Shown: one piece after another, positions 23,648 through 32,685 of the stretch | Layout of the letters: each line of letters begins with the position of its first letter | Position numbering within the stretch: position 1 is the first letter of the stretch | Origin: Bartonella sp. A05 | GTDB taxonomy: Bacteria; Pseudomonadota; Alphaproteobacteria; Rhizobiales; Rhizobiaceae | DNA length: 64,000 bases | Direction of reading: 5' to 3' | NCBI RefSeq assembly: GCF_026930145.1 | Contig: NZ_JANHOJ010000002.1 | Location: 216,614-280,613, forward strand | Made by a program: the position numbers and the translations under genes | The notes under the pieces: generated by a model | The model's input: the letters and a program-made list of their open reading frames with translations, nothing else | What the model was told of the DNA's origin: nothing | Databases searched by the model: none

Positions 23648-23667
23648 ATTTGTACATTTGTACAAAT
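23648..23667. promoter_or_regulatory. Inverted repeat upstream of ugpQ
   Basis: ATTTGTAC-N4-GTACAAAT is a perfect inverted repeat about 95 bases before the ugpQ start, upstream of two TATAAT-like hexamers on the minus strand. It may be an operator for ugpQ; it shares no sequence with the ugpB palindrome. Confidence 0.3.
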
Positions 23668-23854
23668 GCTCTTCTTACAATTCTTTTGAAGCTCAAATCC
23701 CAAACACAGCTATATTTTAAAACGCTTGCACTTAATTTTAGTCTACCACTCAATTATTGCATACAACAATTTTTATTTATGAATCAAAAAGTTATTCTTT
23801 GAAAAGAATTTATACCGTAAAAACTTCCGTAATCAAACTAACCATAATGGCTAA

Positions 23855-23932
23855 ACAATACATCTTGAATTTAAAACAATGAGAAAAACCCTAAGATATG
23901 CTCATATTTATCAAATAATTAAGCCCGATTAG
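23855..23932 (+). pseudogene. Possible remnant of a tyrosine recombinase C-terminus
   Basis: The short frame between stops reads LEFKTMRKTLRYAHI, which lines up with the LGHKSxxxTLRYAHL block around the catalytic region of phage and XerC/D-type integrases, although the conserved GH is replaced by EF. No start codon, no upstream domain. A plausible trace of the element that brought in the adjacent defence genes, but the match is short and could be chance. Confidence 0.3.
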
Positions 23933-24111
23933 AAAAAAGATTTCTAGAAAAAATAGCTCACACGCAAGCTAAAATATTAGCTTTTCTTGTAAAAAAGCTT
24001 GCATCTAAAAATATCAAAGAGATATAAAATAGTACAGCAAATCAATTTTTAAAATTTATCAATTTAGCTTCAGACATAGCCGCTGAATGTGGCCATTTTT
24101 TGATTATCTAA
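23923..24111 (+). pseudogene. Unidentified decayed coding fragment before the nuclease gene
   Basis: One frame is open over about 62 codons apart from a single in-frame TAA at 24025. It reads RLEKRFLEKIAHTQAKILAF and, after the stop, NQFLKFINLASDIAAECGHF. Composition looks protein-like, but there is no start codon or ribosome binding site and I recognise no family. It ends 35 bases before the nuclease gene. Confidence 0.3.
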
Positions 24112-24146
24112 ATTTCTATGTTCTTGAAGCCTAATGGAATGCCTTA

Positions 24147-26327
24147 ATGAAAATAAAAAAAATACATATTTTAGGTTATCGACGATTAAAAGATATTGAA
24201 CTCAGTATGGATGATAATATTACCTTTATCGCTGGAGCGAATAATTGCGGTAAAACATCCTTAGTTGAATTATTTGATATTCTTTTTGGCAAAAAGAACA
24301 TGAGTTATGACGACTTTTCTATTCGTGAACGCACAGACTGGCATAATCACATATTTTCATCGATTTGGGACGAGTTGGATATCACAGATAATAAAGAAGA
24401 AAATTTAACTGAAAAAGAAAAACATCAAATTAAACAAGAGAATCTAACTATAATTGGTAAGCATATTTTTCCAAAAACAGATACTAAAAATTCTATACCT
24501 CCTTCTATATGCGTTAAGATTCAAGTTGATTATGAAGATTCTGATGATATTCGCAATTTTTCAGATTATTTGATGGATCTTGATTCAAATAAGCGCAGTT
24601 TTTTCTTCATCTACGAATGTTCTATTGATGAAACGTTGTTCAATAAAAATTTAGAAAAACAATATACTAAGTTACTTTCTAAGTTCACATACTATAAAAA
24701 TAAAAATGATGGAAAGAATGCACTTAATAAATTTTTATCATGGATTTTTTCAATTTCCTTAAAAGAAAAAACATATTATTCTGATGGTAGCTATAACAAA
24801 AACCTCAACAACGATAATCAAAACCCCAACTCACCAGACTTTCAAAGACTATTTAATTACTGCAACATATTTGCTAATCGTATATTAGACGATTCAAATA
24901 CAGATAAAAATAAAACACTTAGCAAAAATATGATTGCTATTGCCAGTGAAGATAATAAATGGGATCAAAAAACGCCTAAACTGGCAGATAAAATATTTGA
25001 ATCCCTTCAAGAAACTAAAATTGAAGACATCATTCAAGAAACTTCTTTAAACTTATTGAAAGAAGCAATAAATACAATATCAGAAACTAATGGTGGTCAT
25101 ACTGGTGAATTATCTTTAGAAACAGACATTTCTGAAAACGCTATAAGAGGCTTTATTAAAAATATTATTCACGCTCAATATAAACTAAATGATTGTCAAT
25201 TAGATGAATCATCGCAGGGATTAGGATACAGTAATCTTATTTATATTATTTTACAAATTGAAAAATATAAGAAATCAATTGATCCTCTAAAAGTAAATTT
25301 TTTCATGATTGAAGAGCCTGAAGCACATATGCATCCTCAAATGCAAAATGTCTTTACAGATTATCTACGCATGTATTGTGGCACACAAAAAATCCAGTAC
25401 ATTATTACTACTCACTCAACTGAAGTAGTCCGGGGTGCAACGGAAATATCCAAATTAAGAGTTTTGCGTCAAAAAGATAAATTTAGCTGTAACTTTTTTG
25501 ATTTAAAAAAATTCTGTACTTCACTTTCCTCGCAGATAGATGAAAAAGACGCTAAAAATTTAATTGCATTTTATAATTTCTTTTTCACTATCAATTTCCC
25601 CGATATGATTTTTGCTGACAAAATTCTAATGTATGAAGGCGATACAGAACGAATGTTTATAAATCGTTTATTATTACTTGAAAAGTTTAAGTCATTAAGG
25701 CAACAGTACATTAGTTTTGTTCAAGTTGGTGGCGCATACGCACATAGTTATAAAAACTTAATAGAGTTTTTAAAAATAAAAACGGCCATCATAACTGACA
25801 TTGACTATGAAAAATGTGCTAATGATTTAGATACAATTAAAAAATCTAAAACTACAAATGCAACAATTAATTTTTTTGCAAAACAACATTTAGAAAAAAA
25901 AGAATTAACAATTTCTGAGCTATATGATTGGCAAAAAAAGTCTGCTGAACAAAATCAGAAGAGAATCATTATTGATGATTTAACTTACTTAGCTTTCCAG
26001 GGAGAAAAAGATCATTATTCCAGAACATTAGAAGAAACTATATTGGCTAAATTATATGAGCAGACTCATAAATCAACGATTAATGTTTATGACATGAAAA
26101 ACAAAGATGAATGGAAAAAAATTAAAGAAAAGAACAAGTTTAAATTTTCAATCCCACAGAAAAAACAATTGAGTATTAGAGATATAGTTAATAGTCAATC
26201 ATTTAAGAAAACAGATTTTATGTATTCTGTTTTATTGAATTCTCAATTGGAACCTAAACATAAAGATAGTATTGAAAATATGCTTCCAAACTATATTGAG
26301 GAGGCATTAGAATGGCTTGCCAAGTAA
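24147..26327 (+). CDS. OLD-family ATPase-TOPRIM nuclease, GajA-like (Gabija-type defence)
   Basis: A 726-residue protein joining an ABC/SMC-type ATPase to a TOPRIM nuclease domain. Walker A is GANNCGKTS (30-38), a signature-like SSQGLGYSNL precedes Walker B FFMIEEPEAHMHP (about 384-396), and ITTHSTEVV is the H-loop. The TOPRIM part starts near 490 with KILMYEGDTERMFI and continues to TAIITDIDYEK, with the expected acidic residues. Adjacent to a UvrD-like helicase, this is the class 2 OLD / GajA arrangement. It is about 150 residues longer than Bacillus GajA, with an Asn/Lys-rich insertion in the ATPase half and a long tail. Base composition is visibly more A/T-rich than its neighbours, suggesting transfer. 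Confidence 0.85.
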   Translation: MKIKKIHILGYRRLKDIELSMDDNITFIAGANNCGKTSLVELFDILFGKKNMSYDDFSIRERTDWHNHIFSSIWDELDITDNKEENLTEKEKHQIKQENLTIIGKHIFPKTDTKNSIPPSICVKIQVDYEDSDDIRNFSDYLMDLDSNKRSFFFIYECSIDETLFNKNLEKQYTKLLSKFTYYKNKNDGKNALNKFLSWIFSISLKEKTYYSDGSYNKNLNNDNQNPNSPDFQRLFNYCNIFANRILDDSNTDKNKTLSKNMIAIASEDNKWDQKTPKLADKIFESLQETKIEDIIQETSLNLLKEAINTISETNGGHTGELSLETDISENAIRGFIKNIIHAQYKLNDCQLDESSQGLGYSNLIYIILQIEKYKKSIDPLKVNFFMIEEPEAHMHPQMQNVFTDYLRMYCGTQKIQYIITTHSTEVVRGATEISKLRVLRQKDKFSCNFFDLKKFCTSLSSQIDEKDAKNLIAFYNFFFTINFPDMIFADKILMYEGDTERMFINRLLLLEKFKSLRQQYISFVQVGGAYAHSYKNLIEFLKIKTAIITDIDYEKCANDLDTIKKSKTTNATINFFAKQHLEKKELTISELYDWQKKSAEQNQKRIIIDDLTYLAFQGEKDHYSRTLEETILAKLYEQTHKSTINVYDMKNKDEWKKIKEKNKFKFSIPQKKQLSIRDIVNSQSFKKTDFMYSVLLNSQLEPKHKDSIENMLPNYIEEALEWLAK

Positions 26328-28273
26328 AAAAAGAGTGCTTTTTAGTGAATGCTCCAGCAGGAAGTGGCAAAACGACAAAAATAAAAGCAATGATCAAAGA
26401 GCACACTAGTGTTCATCCAAAAGATAATATTCTATGTATCACCTACACTAACCGTGCAGCTGATGAGCTATTAAAAGATATTTCTTCCAAAAATGTTTTT
26501 ATTAGTACTATTCATTCATTTTTGAATAAATTTATATCCCCACATTTTAGCTCTAAAGAAGTATTGGACTTGTATTGTGACCAATATGCAGAGGAAATTC
26601 AAAGAAGAATTGATAGTCACGATCCTAACATAATCGAAAGTAGGAACAAATATATAGAGAAACTTAGCGATAAAGAACTTACTCCTGAAAAAATTCGACA
26701 GAATTTAACTAAGCTATATTACAATGAATCATCCTTCAACTCTCTTTTCAATGGTGGATTATCACATGATAGCTTAATCCGTTTTTCAAAAGTGATTATA
26801 GACAAATTTCCGATTATACGAAAACGAATTGCATCAAAATACCAATTAATTTTTATTGATGAATATCAAGATACTAGCGCTGATGTACTCCGTCTGTTTT
26901 ATGATTGTGTCCAAAATTCTAATACCAATCTTTATTTATTTGGCGATAGAATGCAGCAAATTTATAACAACTACGATGGCTCTTTCGAGAACAAATTAAA
27001 ATATTTTAATAGAAGTCTGCAATTAAAAACCAATTTTCGTTCTTCAACGACCATTATTAAATTACTGAACAACATATGTAATGATACTGATAATGAACAA
27101 AAAACACCGGAAAATAAAAAAGATATAACACAAGATATTCAGCCCAAAGTGATTATTTGTGATGATGTTAACACAAAAAGAGAAGAACTACAAAAAACGG
27201 GGGAAGATTTTCTTGTATTATATTTATTGAATAGAGAAAGATTTAGTAAAATTGGAACAGAAGATCTTTTCAGTGCTTTTACCAACATGGAAAATTATAA
27301 ATTTGGGAAAAAGAACAGTGTTGTAGATGTATTAACATCACATTATACAGATAATCCAGATATACTTATGAAATTACTATTTTTAATAGTAAATCTCTCT
27401 GATAACTACGATAAAAAACATTATGGTTTTATTATTCAAAAAATGAAAAAATACCATAAAATTTTTGATCCTGAAGCTTGGAATATAAAAAAACATACAG
27501 ATAAACTAAAATTGCGTGAACGTTTAGAAAAAGCTTTTTCTATTTTAAAATCAAAAGGTTCTATTGACCAATTACTTAATATATTGTGTGTAAACTCTAT
27601 CATCAGAAAAGACTATATTGAGAAAATAAAAGAAGAAAACGAATATAAAAAAGTTCTTAATGTCTCTATTAGTAAAGTTATTTTGTTGAATGACTATTTA
27701 AACAATCCAAAAGTATCAACTCAGCATGGCGTTAAGGGTGAAAGTCACAATAATGTTATTTTTGTTGCTGACGATAACGCGAATCTATCTGTGAACATGT
27801 ATGACTTTTTAAAATTTTGGAGCGAAATTAATTTATCATTAAAACATTTTCAAAAATTATATTCTCCTTACTTTATTGCAATCAAAGAGTTAGAAAAAAA
27901 ATTCAACTGTAAGGTAACAGATTTAAAAAAAGAATCGTTTGCTAAACACAAAGATCTATTAGTTGAAAAAGCAAAAGAATATCAAAATATATTTGGAAAA
28001 AATGATATTTGGAGTAAAATTTATACTGAAAAATACGATTCTTTTTTAAAGAAACCAAATGTTGATAATTCAAAGTCATGCTTTACAACAAAGCCATTAG
28101 AAAGCATATTTCAGGCTTATAAATTATTCTATGTAGGGTGTTCAAGGGCAAGAAGTCAGTTAATAATTCTTCTTGAGAGAAAGAAAATGGGCAATAATAT
28201 CGAAATCGAAAAACAAAAAGAGAAATTTGAGAAGATTGGTTTTATAATCTCTGAAGCAGAAAAAAACATGTAA
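26312..28273 (+). CDS. UvrD/PcrA-like helicase, GajB-like (Gabija-type defence)
   Basis: A 653-residue superfamily 1 helicase. Motif I is NAPAGSGKTTK (13-23), motif Ia ITYTNRAADEL, motif II FIDEYQDTSAD (near 180), motif III LFGDRMQQIY, motif IV region LKTNFRSS, motif V-like QHGVKGESHNNVIF (near 470) and motif VI-like YVGCSRARSQLII (near 605). The ATG lies inside the end of the nuclease gene (16-base overlap) and has GAGGAGG upstream, so the two are co-expressed. In Gabija the helicase-like partner forms a complex with GajA and acts in sensing or activating DNA cleavage. It is longer than typical GajB (about 490). Confidence 0.85.
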   Translation: MACQVKKECFLVNAPAGSGKTTKIKAMIKEHTSVHPKDNILCITYTNRAADELLKDISSKNVFISTIHSFLNKFISPHFSSKEVLDLYCDQYAEEIQRRIDSHDPNIIESRNKYIEKLSDKELTPEKIRQNLTKLYYNESSFNSLFNGGLSHDSLIRFSKVIIDKFPIIRKRIASKYQLIFIDEYQDTSADVLRLFYDCVQNSNTNLYLFGDRMQQIYNNYDGSFENKLKYFNRSLQLKTNFRSSTTIIKLLNNICNDTDNEQKTPENKKDITQDIQPKVIICDDVNTKREELQKTGEDFLVLYLLNRERFSKIGTEDLFSAFTNMENYKFGKKNSVVDVLTSHYTDNPDILMKLLFLIVNLSDNYDKKHYGFIIQKMKKYHKIFDPEAWNIKKHTDKLKLRERLEKAFSILKSKGSIDQLLNILCVNSIIRKDYIEKIKEENEYKKVLNVSISKVILLNDYLNNPKVSTQHGVKGESHNNVIFVADDNANLSVNMYDFLKFWSEINLSLKHFQKLYSPYFIAIKELEKKFNCKVTDLKKESFAKHKDLLVEKAKEYQNIFGKNDIWSKIYTEKYDSFLKKPNVDNSKSCFTTKPLESIFQAYKLFYVGCSRARSQLIILLERKKMGNNIEIEKQKEKFEKIGFIISEAEKNM

Positions 28274-28641
28274 ACAAATCAATGTCATTGCCATCTTAAC
28301 AAGAGAACTGTTTAGACAATCACTGAGTTTGGTAGTAAAGCATCCTATGGATACCATCGTTTTTTGTCGACATCGTTTAAAATCTCATATATTTTTATTT
28401 TGAATATCAAAATTCCAAAAAAGTGATTCCGCTGGTAATCTACAGTTTGTTTTCGTATAGATGAATGAAGCCGTTGAACACACTATAGTAGAATGTTCTT
28501 TTACCGTTATTTTGTAGCTTATATTCCTTTCGGCATAAATGAATAGTTCATTATCGATTTTTGTTTATTAAAAAAATCCAGTTAATCTATTAATATAACC
28601 GAGTTAACGAGACTTATCAGAAGTTAATAAAAGCTAAATTC
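28274..28641. other. Intergenic region between helicase and guaA
   Basis: About 370 A/T-rich bases between convergent genes. I see no terminator hairpin with a T-run, no open frame of note, and no clear direct repeat matching the other side of the defence genes. Confidence 0.4.
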
Positions 28642-30198
28642 TTATTCCCATTCAATGGTGCCGGGAGGCTTTGAAGTGATATCGTAAACAACACGATTGA
28701 TCCCCCTCACCTCATTAATAATACGTGCGGCTGCCTTGCCCAAAAATTCCATATCATAGGGATAAAAATCAGCCGTCATACCATCTACAGAAGTTACAGC
28801 ACGGAGAGCACAGACAAATTCATACGTACGCCCATCGCCCATAACACCAACCGTCTGAACAGGAAGAAGAACAGCAAAAGCCTGCCAAATTTTGTCATAA
28901 AGGCCAGCTTTACGAATTTCATCAAGGTAAATAGCATCCGCTTCACGCAAGATTGCTAATTTTTCACGCGTAACAGCACCCGGACACCGAATAGCAAGGC
29001 CCGGTCCTGGGAAAGGATGGCGGCCAATAAACTGCTCAGGTAATCCTAATTCTCTTCCCAAAGCGCGGACATCATCCTTAAACAATTCACGCAATGGCTC
29101 TATCAGTTTTAAATTCATCCGTTCCGGCAATCCACCCACATTATGATGGCTTTTAATTGTGACCGCTGCCCCAATAGCTGAAACACTTTCAATAACATCT
29201 GGATAAAGCGTTCCTTGCGCTAAAAATTCTACACCACCAATCTTTTTGGTTTCCTCTTCAAAAACCTCAATAAAAAGGCGACCAATCGTTTTGCGTTTTT
29301 TCTCTGGGTCCGTTTCACCTTCCAACGCATTAATAAACAGATCAGCAGCATTCACGTGAATAAGCTCTATATCATAATGATCGCGAAATAATGTAACAAC
29401 TTCTTCAGCTTCATTCTTACGCATTAATCCATGATCGACCAAAACGCATGTCAGTTGATCGCCAATTGCTTCGTGCAATAATATCGCCACAACCGATGAA
29501 TCAACCCCCCCAGAAAGACCGCAAATCACACGACTTTTTCCGACCTTCTTGCGGATTTCTGCAATAGCCTGATCCCGATAAGCAGCCATTGTCCAATTGC
29601 CTTTAATGCCAGAAATTTTATAAACAAAATTTTGCAAAAGTTGTTCACCATCAGGTGTATGAACTACTTCAGGATGAAATTGAACGGCATAAAAACGCCG
29701 TTTCTTATCAGCGATCGCAGCATAAGGAGCACCTTGTGATGTTCCGATAACCTGGAAACCTTCTGGCAAAGCCGTTACACGATCGCCATGGCTCATCCAT
29801 ACCGGATAGCGCGATCCCTTTTCCCAAACACCATCAAAAAGAGCACTCTCTTCTTTGACATCCAAAAAAGCGCGTCCAAATTCACGCTCATGCCCGGCCT
29901 CAACTTTTCCACCAAGTTGAACACACATCACTTGTTCGCCGTAACAAATGCCAAGAATAGGAAGACCCACTTCAAAAATGTCCATCGGAATACGTGGAGA
30001 CCCCTCATCAACCGTTGAATAAGGGCTGCCTGATAAAATAATCGCTTTAGGCTGAACGCGCTTCATCCCCTCTAAAGCCAATTGAAAAGGAACTATTTCG
30101 GAATAAACACCCATTGCGCGTACACGACGCGCGATAAGCTGTGTCACTTGTGAACCAAAATCAATGATAAGAACAGTGTCTGAATGCAATGTGCTCAT
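28642..30198 (-). CDS. guaA: GMP synthase (glutamine-hydrolysing)
   Basis: Converts XMP to GMP with glutamine and ATP. 518 residues: a class I glutamine amidotransferase with nucleophile Cys85 in GICYGEQ and the HPEV histidine-glutamate pair in [10 protein letters not shown], then an ATP-pyrophosphatase domain with [10 protein letters not shown] near 230, and the C-terminal dimerisation domain ending in [11 protein letters not shown]. guaB, the preceding step, lies 2.5 kb further along on the same strand. Confidence 0.98.
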   Translation of the reverse strand: MSTLHSDTVLIIDFGSQVTQLIARRVRAMGVYSEIVPFQLALEGMKRVQPKAIILSGSPYSTVDEGSPRIPMDIFEVGLPILGICYGEQVMCVQLGGKVEAGHEREFGRAFLDVKEESALFDGVWEKGSRYPVWMSHGDRVTALPEGFQVIGTSQGAPYAAIADKKRRFYAVQFHPEVVHTPDGEQLLQNFVYKISGIKGNWTMAAYRDQAIAEIRKKVGKSRVICGLSGGVDSSVVAILLHEAIGDQLTCVLVDHGLMRKNEAEEVVTLFRDHYDIELIHVNAADLFINALEGETDPEKKRKTIGRLFIEVFEEETKKIGGVEFLAQGTLYPDVIESVSAIGAAVTIKSHHNVGGLPERMNLKLIEPLRELFKDDVRALGRELGLPEQFIGRHPFPGPGLAIRCPGAVTREKLAILREADAIYLDEIRKAGLYDKIWQAFAVLLPVQTVGVMGDGRTYEFVCALRAVTSVDGMTADFYPYDMEFLGKAAARIINEVRGINRVVYDITSKPPGTIEWE

Positions 30199-30332
30199 AG
30201 AAAACCAATCAATAATTGCGTAGCCAATATCTAATAAGGTTTATTATTCAATCATTATTTTTTCACAAGCCTATAAGCATAAAAAAATGTTATTCTCATA
30301 AAATTACGAGATAAAAAGCATAAAAATGTGCA

Positions 30333-31616
30333 TCAATGCTTCTTTTGCAGAATCGCTAAAAAGAAACCATCTGTCTTTGTTGTTGCCGGTGATAGAGTCA
30401 ACCCATAATTTGAAAAGGTAGGCTGTACAGTCGAAAGACTAAAATGTCGCTGCCAAAGTGCGTACATATTTACTGGATAGAAATTGGAATGTTGTTGAAG
30501 AAAACGCAACATTTGCTCTTCATTCTCATCATGAAAAAGAGAACATGTAATATAGACTAAACGCCCACCCGGTTTAAGATAAACCAATGCCTTATTTAAA
30601 ATATCACTTTGCTCTGCTTGACGGCGCTTCACCTGTTCTCGTGTCAAACGCCATTTCGCATCTGGGCGACGACGCCAGGTTCCTGTCCCACTACATGGTG
30701 AATCCAATAAAACGATATCCATCTGACCGACTAACGGTTTTAATTCTTCATGCAATCGCGGCTGTGTATTCCGAACACCAGCCCGCCGAAGACGATCCAA
30801 AATAGGAGCCAAACGGGCTTTATCCGCATCATAAGCATAAATTTGCCCCCGATTGTCCATCTGAGCAGCTAAAGCCAATGTTTTTCCGCCAGCGCCTGCA
30901 CAATAATCCAATAACTGCATACCTGCTTTTGCTTCTACAAGATGAGAAACAATTTGAGACCCCAAATCCTGTATTTCAAAATGCCCCTTTTGAAAAGAAA
31001 GCTCAACCTGAACATTGGGATGACGATCAAGCTTTTCAATCGGTGCGATCCTTAATGCTTGTTGAAACCATGAAAAAGACTCAACATTGTGTTTTGCTAG
31101 TACCTTGAGCACCTTCTCTGGTGTTGCCTTCAAACTGTTCACACGTAAATCTAAAGGAGGACGTGTTGCTAAAGCAGCAGCTTCAACAACCCAATTGTCA
31201 ACAAATAAAGGCTGTAGATGAGCTTCACACCATTGAGGAATATCAGCACGAATATAATCTGGTGCATCCTCTAACTGACGGTGTTGCCATGATTGTCGCT
31301 GCTTAGCCCCTAATAACGGTAAAGCAAATCGATCTCCTTCTAAAGCACGATCAATCTGTTCAATTGTCATCGCTCCAAAATCTAATAAAGTGCCAAAAAC
31401 AATATCCCGACTATCACCACTATCCATACGCCATTGCAATGAATAGCGTCGCCTTAAAGCGTCATAAACGATTGTACCAATAGCTGCACGATCATGCGAT
31501 CCAGCAAAACGATGGGAAATTCCCCAATCTTTCAAAGCTTCGCTTGCAGGACGATGTCGTACCTCTATCTCTTCTAGAACATCTACTGCCGCCCGCAAAC
31601 GCCCACCCAATTGCAT
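30333..31616 (-). CDS. rsmB: 16S rRNA m5C methyltransferase, RsmB/Sun family
   Basis: A 427-residue SAM-dependent RNA cytosine methyltransferase. An N-terminal NusB-like region is followed by the Rossmann domain with LLDYCAGAGGKTLALAA, the catalytic PC motif in LLDSPCSGTGTWRRRPD, and the second cysteine in VYITCSLFHDENE. AGGAGAAATAG before the ATG is a good ribosome binding site. The exact target nucleotide within 16S rRNA is inferred from the family. Confidence 0.88.
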   Translation of the reverse strand: MQLGGRLRAAVDVLEEIEVRHRPASEALKDWGISHRFAGSHDRAAIGTIVYDALRRRYSLQWRMDSGDSRDIVFGTLLDFGAMTIEQIDRALEGDRFALPLLGAKQRQSWQHRQLEDAPDYIRADIPQWCEAHLQPLFVDNWVVEAAALATRPPLDLRVNSLKATPEKVLKVLAKHNVESFSWFQQALRIAPIEKLDRHPNVQVELSFQKGHFEIQDLGSQIVSHLVEAKAGMQLLDYCAGAGGKTLALAAQMDNRGQIYAYDADKARLAPILDRLRRAGVRNTQPRLHEELKPLVGQMDIVLLDSPCSGTGTWRRRPDAKWRLTREQVKRRQAEQSDILNKALVYLKPGGRLVYITCSLFHDENEEQMLRFLQQHSNFYPVNMYALWQRHFSLSTVQPTFSNYGLTLSPATTKTDGFFLAILQKKH

Positions 31617-32368
31617 CTATTTCTCCTATTCAATTTGTCTATAAGATTCTGAATAATTTACCAGACAAGCAAAAATTACTTTTTTCACTGCAAACGATCA
31701 TTTTAAAGATATTTCAAATATTAAAAACAAAATAATTCGAATGCTGTAATTGAGAATGTTTTATAATTGAACACTATGAACCATTATCTCTATAATCTGT
31801 CGCTGTTCACAAAGATTCTGAATAATTATACGAAAAAAATATGAAGATATAATACAATAACAAAATCCCTATGCACTCTTAAATTTATGCAAAACTGTGT
31901 ACAACCTTAAACCGTGAAATCTACATGAACAACGCTTTGGTCAGTATACGTATAGGAACAAAGCTTGGAGAAATGATTTTTCATAGCTTACCATCATCCA
32001 CAACTTAACCTCAGTACCTACTCATAAACGCGTTTGTCATCTTTCCAAATGCGCATCTTTTATTTAATCTCAAAACTTAAATCATCATCGATCATCACAC
32101 CCTTTTTAGTGATGATAACACAGCATTATAAGGCACTTCGCATTCGTAAAACTGCATTTAGCAAGCTTAATAAATAGCTCTCAACATAAAATGGCTAACA
32201 CCACATAACACACTATTTTCCTGAAAAAACATGCCTGCAAATATTATATCAATGCATTTCATTATTTCAAAACATCAATGAACTTTTTCAAAAATTATTG
32301 GAACTACTCTTGAGCACAATCGTTTTTTCCGTACTGGCACATGCCAAATAATTAAAAAGGAGAAAATA
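31617..32368. other. Long intergenic region before a small gene
   Basis: About 750 bp. A 28-codon frame at 31925-32008 looks loosely coding but lacks a ribosome binding site. A hairpin ATCATCAC-N10-GTGATGAT sits at 32091-32116 without a T-run. Otherwise A/T-rich and featureless; probably decayed sequence. Confidence 0.35.
31643..31827 (+). repeat. 16-base direct repeat pair
   Basis: AAGATTCTGAATAATT occurs at about 31643-31658 and again at 31812-31827, 169 bases apart, in non-coding DNA. There is no coding sequence or transposase between the copies. Confidence 0.4.
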
Positions 32369-32518
32369 ATGAATAATCATAATAATGGGAAAATGGCTTC
32401 TTCCAAAAGCAGTCAGCCTAAAATGCCTTCAAATACTCGAAAAAAATCTTGCCATAGTGACTATGCTAACGATAACAAACGAGCACAAAAAACTAATCCT
32501 GTATATACAAAACGCTAA
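32369..32518 (+). CDS. Small basic hypothetical protein (49 aa)
   Basis: A complete small gene: AAAAAGGAGAAAATA places a strong Shine-Dalgarno ahead of the ATG, and a near-perfect hairpin follows the stop by 21 bases. The 49-residue product is polar and lysine/asparagine-rich (MNNHNNGKMASSKSSQPK at the start, QKTNPVYTKR at the end), with no signal peptide or membrane segment. I recognise no family. The translation signals and terminator make it more credible than its length alone would. Confidence 0.6.
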   Translation: MNNHNNGKMASSKSSQPKMPSNTRKKSCHSDYANDNKRAQKTNPVYTKR

Positions 32519-32539
32519 ACTACTTCCTTAAAAAATTCT

Positions 32540-32574
32540 GGAAAGAATTGGATATTGATACTCCAATTCTTTCC
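32540..32574 (+). terminator. Hairpin terminator after the small gene
   Basis: GGAAAGAATTGGA pairs perfectly with TCCAATTCTTTCC (13 bp) across a nine-base loop. The T-run after it is poor, so termination could be partial. Confidence 0.55.
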
Positions 32575-32656
32575 TTGTGCATGTCTAAAATAGCTATATA
32601 GAGGGGTGCTTTTAAAAAACCATAGCGTCTTTCTATATTATTTTTAAAAAAAATTT

Positions 32657-32670
32657 TTCATTCCAATGAA
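32657..32670 (-). terminator. Weak hairpin after guaB
   Basis: TTCATT and AATGAA pair around CC, with a run of T on the minus strand just after. The stem is A/T-rich and short, so termination is doubtful. Confidence 0.3.
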
Positions 32671-32685
32671 CAATAACTCTAAATT

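Noticed and set aside
32091..32116. Hairpin ATCATCAC-N10-GTGATGAT
   Set aside because: No T-run and no neighbouring gene end; not supported as a terminator or operator.
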